DNA of 64,000 bases from CAVZZV01 sp963779845 (GTDB taxonomy: Bacteria; Bacteroidota; Bacteroidia; Bacteroidales; GCA-2748055), in NCBI GenBank assembly GCA_963779845.1, contig CAVZZV010000001.1, forward strand, positions 310,001 to 374,000. Direction: 5' to 3'. This document shows positions 61,201 to 64,000 of the stretch, one piece after another; the first letter of the stretch is position 1; the number at the start of each line of letters is the position of its first letter. Under the pieces are notes generated by a model. The model was given only the letters and a program-made list of their open reading frames with translations. It was not told the origin of the DNA and did no database searches. The translations under genes and the position numbers were made by a program.

Positions 61201-62940
61201 TCAACGGTCAATGTCAGCAAGTACAAAATCTATACTCCCCAGGATAGAGAGCAAGTCGGCCACAGTATAACCTTTACCAATAAATGGGACCATCTGAATA
61301 TGAGGAAAAGAAGGGGTCCTTATCCTTGTCCTGTAGGAATTTGTATTTCCATTACTGATCAGATAGTAACCATATAATCCTTTTGATGACTCGATTCCGG
61401 AATACGCTTCCCCGGGTGGTATCACCGGACCCCAGCTTGTGTGCACAAAATGATGAATCAGGGTCTCAATATCGACCATAGTATCTTCCTTTCGGGGTGG
61501 GGTAGCCAGCGAGTGATCTGATTTATAATGACCTGAAGGCATATTGTTCAGACATTGCTCAATGATCCGCAAGCTTTGACGCATTTCTTCGACCCGTATA
61601 AGGGCGCGGTCAAAACAATCCCCATTGGCAGCAACAGGTATCTCAAAATCAAATTGCTCGTAACCCCCGTATGGCCTCTTCTTACGAAGGTCCCACTCCA
61701 GCCCGGTAGCCCGAAGCCCGGGCCCGGTAACTCCCCATTCAATAGCTTCAGTGGTGTTATAAATCCCTATCCCTTTTGTCCGGTCTTTAAAAAAACGATT
61801 TTTCAAAACGAGCGAATCATATTCCTTTAGTCGTTTAGGAAAATAATCCAGAAATACCCTGATCGACTTCTCCCATCCCTCAGGGAGATCCTGGGCCACC
61901 CCACCAATCCGGAACCAGTTGGGATGCATCCGTGCACCGCAGATTTCACCAATGATGTCGAGAATTTTCTCTCTGTCGGTGAACATGTAGAACACCGGCG
62001 ACATTTGTCCGAGGTCCTGGGCAAAAGTGCCATACCAAACCAGATGACTCGAAATTCTGAATAATTCCGCGAGCATGATGCGAATAACTTTAGCCCTGTC
62101 GGGAATCGAAATGGAGGCAAGTTTTTCTACCGCCTCCACGTAAGCCATATTGTTCAGCACTCCGGAAAGATAATCAATACGGTCGGTGTAGGGGATAAAG
62201 GTATGCCAGGATTGCCGTTCCCCCATTTTTTCGGCTCCGCGATGATGAAAACCAATATCAGGGACAATATCAAGGATATCCTCTCCGCTTAACTGAAGCA
62301 CCAGACGAAGGATACCGTGGGTTCCGGGATGTTGGGGGCCAATATTCAGGAACATAAGATCTGCATCTTCACTTTGCCTGGTCATCCCAAACTTTTCGGG
62401 ATTGAACTGAAGTTCGTTTTCCTGCTGAGCCTGATAATCCTCGGTCAGGACAAAATTGCCCATTTCCGTTGCTCTCGCCGGATGCTCCTTTCGAAGGGGA
62501 TGTCCTACCCAGCTTTCAGGCATTAAAATCCGGCGAAGATCAGGATGGCCTGAAAAACGTATTCCGAACATATCGTAAATTTCCCTCTCGTACCAATTCG
62601 CGGAAGGCCAAATGTCAACAATGCTGGGAAGAGTGGGAAAGTCATCCTGTAATCCCACTTTGACCCTTAGATCGCAATTCCGTTCGAAGGAAAGCAGGTG
62701 ATAAACGACAATAAAAGCCTTCTCCGGTCGCTCACCATATTTCGAAAAGGCCCGCATATCGATCGCTGTGAGGTCATACAGCATTGGAAAGGGGTTATTT
62801 AATGTAAGTTTCACATAGTTCAGAAATGCTTTTACCATTTGAACCTTGATGACAAGTGTCAATATCCCATCCCGGGTATCTTCCCGGGTTAATTCGGGAA
62901 ATTTCTCACTAATATCCAGGAATAACTGATCTTTATCCAT
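61201..62940 (-). CDS. nuoC: NADH-quinone oxidoreductase subunits C and D, fused
   Basis: A 579-aa fusion. Residues about 1-165 are NuoC (FPTLPSIVDIWPSANWYEREIYDMFGIRFSGHPDLRRILMPESWVGHPLRKEHP). Residues about 190-579 are NuoD, the 49-kDa subunit: NIGPQHPGTHGILRLVLQLSGE, DIGFHHRGAEKMGERQSW, YLSGVLNNMAYVEAVEKL and the C-terminal SIDFVLADIDR. The quinone-site His-Arg pattern is kept. The fused form is known from enterobacteria and many Bacteroidota; it starts 2 bp after nuoB. Confidence 0.93.
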   Translation of the reverse strand: MDKDQLFLDISEKFPELTREDTRDGILTLVIKVQMVKAFLNYVKLTLNNPFPMLYDLTAIDMRAFSKYGERPEKAFIVVYHLLSFERNCDLRVKVGLQDDFPTLPSIVDIWPSANWYEREIYDMFGIRFSGHPDLRRILMPESWVGHPLRKEHPARATEMGNFVLTEDYQAQQENELQFNPEKFGMTRQSEDADLMFLNIGPQHPGTHGILRLVLQLSGEDILDIVPDIGFHHRGAEKMGERQSWHTFIPYTDRIDYLSGVLNNMAYVEAVEKLASISIPDRAKVIRIMLAELFRISSHLVWYGTFAQDLGQMSPVFYMFTDREKILDIIGEICGARMHPNWFRIGGVAQDLPEGWEKSIRVFLDYFPKRLKEYDSLVLKNRFFKDRTKGIGIYNTTEAIEWGVTGPGLRATGLEWDLRKKRPYGGYEQFDFEIPVAANGDCFDRALIRVEEMRQSLRIIEQCLNNMPSGHYKSDHSLATPPRKEDTMVDIETLIHHFVHTSWGPVIPPGEAYSGIESSKGLYGYYLISNGNTNSYRTRIRTPSFPHIQMVPFIGKGYTVADLLSILGSIDFVLADIDR

Positions 62941-62942
62941 TC

Positions 62943-63581
62943 CTAATGATTCAATTTATCAGGGGAATCAATTTTTGTCCACTTTCCTCTTTCAGCCATC
63001 TTTTCATCACGCAGGGAGTAGGGTTCCGGTTTTATAACATTCTGAGGGCCAATTTTCCAACTAAGGGGCCTTTTCTCCCTGCCTGTCAATTCACCCAGGA
63101 GGAGCAAACCCTCCATAAATGCATCAGGCCTTGGAGGACAGCCCGGAACATAGACGTCAACAGGGAGAAATTTATCCACTCCCTGCACCACACTATAAAT
63201 ATCATACATCCCCCCTGAATTGGCACAGGAGCCCATCGAAATTACCCATTTAGGGGCCATCATCTGATCATATAATCTCTTTATGACAGGGGCCATTTTA
63301 AGAAAAACCGTTCCGGCAATTACCATCATATCTGCCTCCCGGGGTGTCCCACGGATGACTTCTGCCCCAAAACGTGAAATATCATAGCGACTTGTCAAAC
63401 TGGTTGCCATCTCGACATAACAACATGACAGACCAAAATTAAAAGGCCAGATTGAATGTTTACGCCCCCAGGCCAACATATCCTGAAGCCTGGTAAACAC
63501 GATATTCTTACTTAAGGATTCATCGATAGATTCCATCATTCTGGCATCCCCTTTTTCAGTCTTTGAAGGATTTCTGGTCAT
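62943..63581 (-). CDS. nuoB: NADH-quinone oxidoreductase subunit B
   Basis: A 212-aa subunit that carries cluster N2, the electron donor to quinone. The ligands are Cys53-Cys54 in FGLSCCYVEM, Cys in MGSCANSGG, and Cys in VPGCPPRPDAFMEGLLLL. The tandem cysteine motif reads SCCYVE where many homologues have ACCAIE. Its ATG overlaps the nuoA stop by 4 bp. It has a basic C-terminal tail. Confidence 0.93.
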   Translation of the reverse strand: MTRNPSKTEKGDARMMESIDESLSKNIVFTRLQDMLAWGRKHSIWPFNFGLSCCYVEMATSLTSRYDISRFGAEVIRGTPREADMMVIAGTVFLKMAPVIKRLYDQMMAPKWVISMGSCANSGGMYDIYSVVQGVDKFLPVDVYVPGCPPRPDAFMEGLLLLGELTGREKRPLSWKIGPQNVIKPEPYSLRDEKMAERGKWTKIDSPDKLNH

Positions 63582-63997
63582 CGGATTTTTTTTTTCTTTT
63601 TATAGGCCTTCAGGATTTTATATCCTGAGATTTCAAAATCAAGCGCTCCCGTACTTAATTCATAAATCAAAAGCACCAGAAGAATCCCAATAAAAATGGA
63701 GGCTCCGGTAAAACCCAGCCATGAACTTTCCCGAAATGAGACTGCCCATGCATAAAGGAAAACAGCCTCAATATCGAACAGCACGAAAAACATCGCGATA
63801 AGATAAAATTTGGATGGGAAGCGAAGCCTGGCGCTTTCAGTGGCTTTGATCCCTGACTCATAGGGAGTATTTTTCAATTCTCCCTTTCCCTTTTCCCCTA
63901 AAAACCATGAAAGACCCAGCATTGCGGCTATAATTGTCAGCGCAAGGATAAAATAGAGGATGAAGGGTGCATAATAGATATTCAGTAAAGTTTTCAA
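63578..63997 (-). CDS. nuoA: NADH-quinone oxidoreductase subunit A (start possibly outside window)
   Basis: A 139-aa subunit with three transmembrane helices. The core GELKNTPYESGIKATESARLRFPSKFYLIAMFFVLFDIEAVFLYAWAVSF is diagnostic. The only start inside the window is a TTG at 63997-63995, three bases from the edge, and the frame continues open past it, so the true ATG may lie beyond. The C-terminal tail is very basic (KAYKKKKKI). It is the first gene of the nuo operon in this window. Confidence 0.9.
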   Translation of the reverse strand: MKTLLNIYYAPFILYFILALTIIAAMLGLSWFLGEKGKGELKNTPYESGIKATESARLRFPSKFYLIAMFFVLFDIEAVFLYAWAVSFRESSWLGFTGASIFIGILLVLLIYELSTGALDFEISGYKILKAYKKKKKIR

Positions 63998-64000
63998 ATG

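Overview
The window reads as a chromosomal segment of a Bacteroidota bacterium, most like the Cytophagia/Flavobacteriia side, although no rRNA is present to place it. Supporting signs are TonB-dependent receptors with a CarboxypepD_reg-like N-terminal domain, a DUF4249 lipoprotein, a fused alpha-beta E1 of a 2-oxo acid dehydrogenase, TAnnTTTG-type promoter elements, few Shine-Dalgarno sites and a full NuoA-N operon with fused NuoCD. I see no tRNA, rRNA, CRISPR array, transposase or phage structural gene.

Layout. 1-137: start of zwf, cut by the window edge. 0.2-6 kb: three-gene outer-membrane operon (beta-barrel receptor, TonB receptor, DUF4249 lipoprotein). 6.2-14.7 kb: leuA, a flavodoxin, branched-chain 2-oxo acid dehydrogenase E1 and E2, an unrecognised 315-aa protein and a serine hydrolase. 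14.7-15.9 kb: about 1.2 kb without a gene but with at least seven strong inverted repeats. 15.9-22.6 kb: DNA-damage region with a YedK/HMCES protein, a LON-domain protein, an S24 repressor and divergent dinB-dnaE2. Two GATTA-N5-TAATC operators lie between the repressor and dinB, and a 22-copy 8-bp tandem repeat abuts the repressor start codon. 22.7-32.1 kb: metallophosphoesterase, a hybrid kinase and sigma-54 regulator pair with a probable target gene, a small lipoprotein, and a RelA-type enzyme whose hydrolase site is lost.

32.2-49.4 kb holds an alpha-glucan/trehalose cluster: a treY-malQ fusion (broken by a +1 frameshift in this sequence), glgB, treS-maltokinase fusion, glgE, treZ, and divergent glgX. 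Together these could run a full loop: glucan is debranched and turned to trehalose (GlgX, TreY, TreZ), trehalose becomes maltose and maltose-1-phosphate (TreS-Mak), and GlgE plus GlgB rebuild branched glucan. A small polysaccharide deacetylase lipoprotein sits inside on the other strand.

49.5-64 kb is the respiratory complex I operon on the minus strand, in the order A-B-CD-E-F-G-H-I-J-K-L-M-N and tightly packed with many 4-bp start/stop overlaps. Several start codons were moved inward from the longest reading frame because the family N-terminus, an overlap or a ribosome binding site supports it. All functional calls come from recognising motifs by eye; no database search was run.
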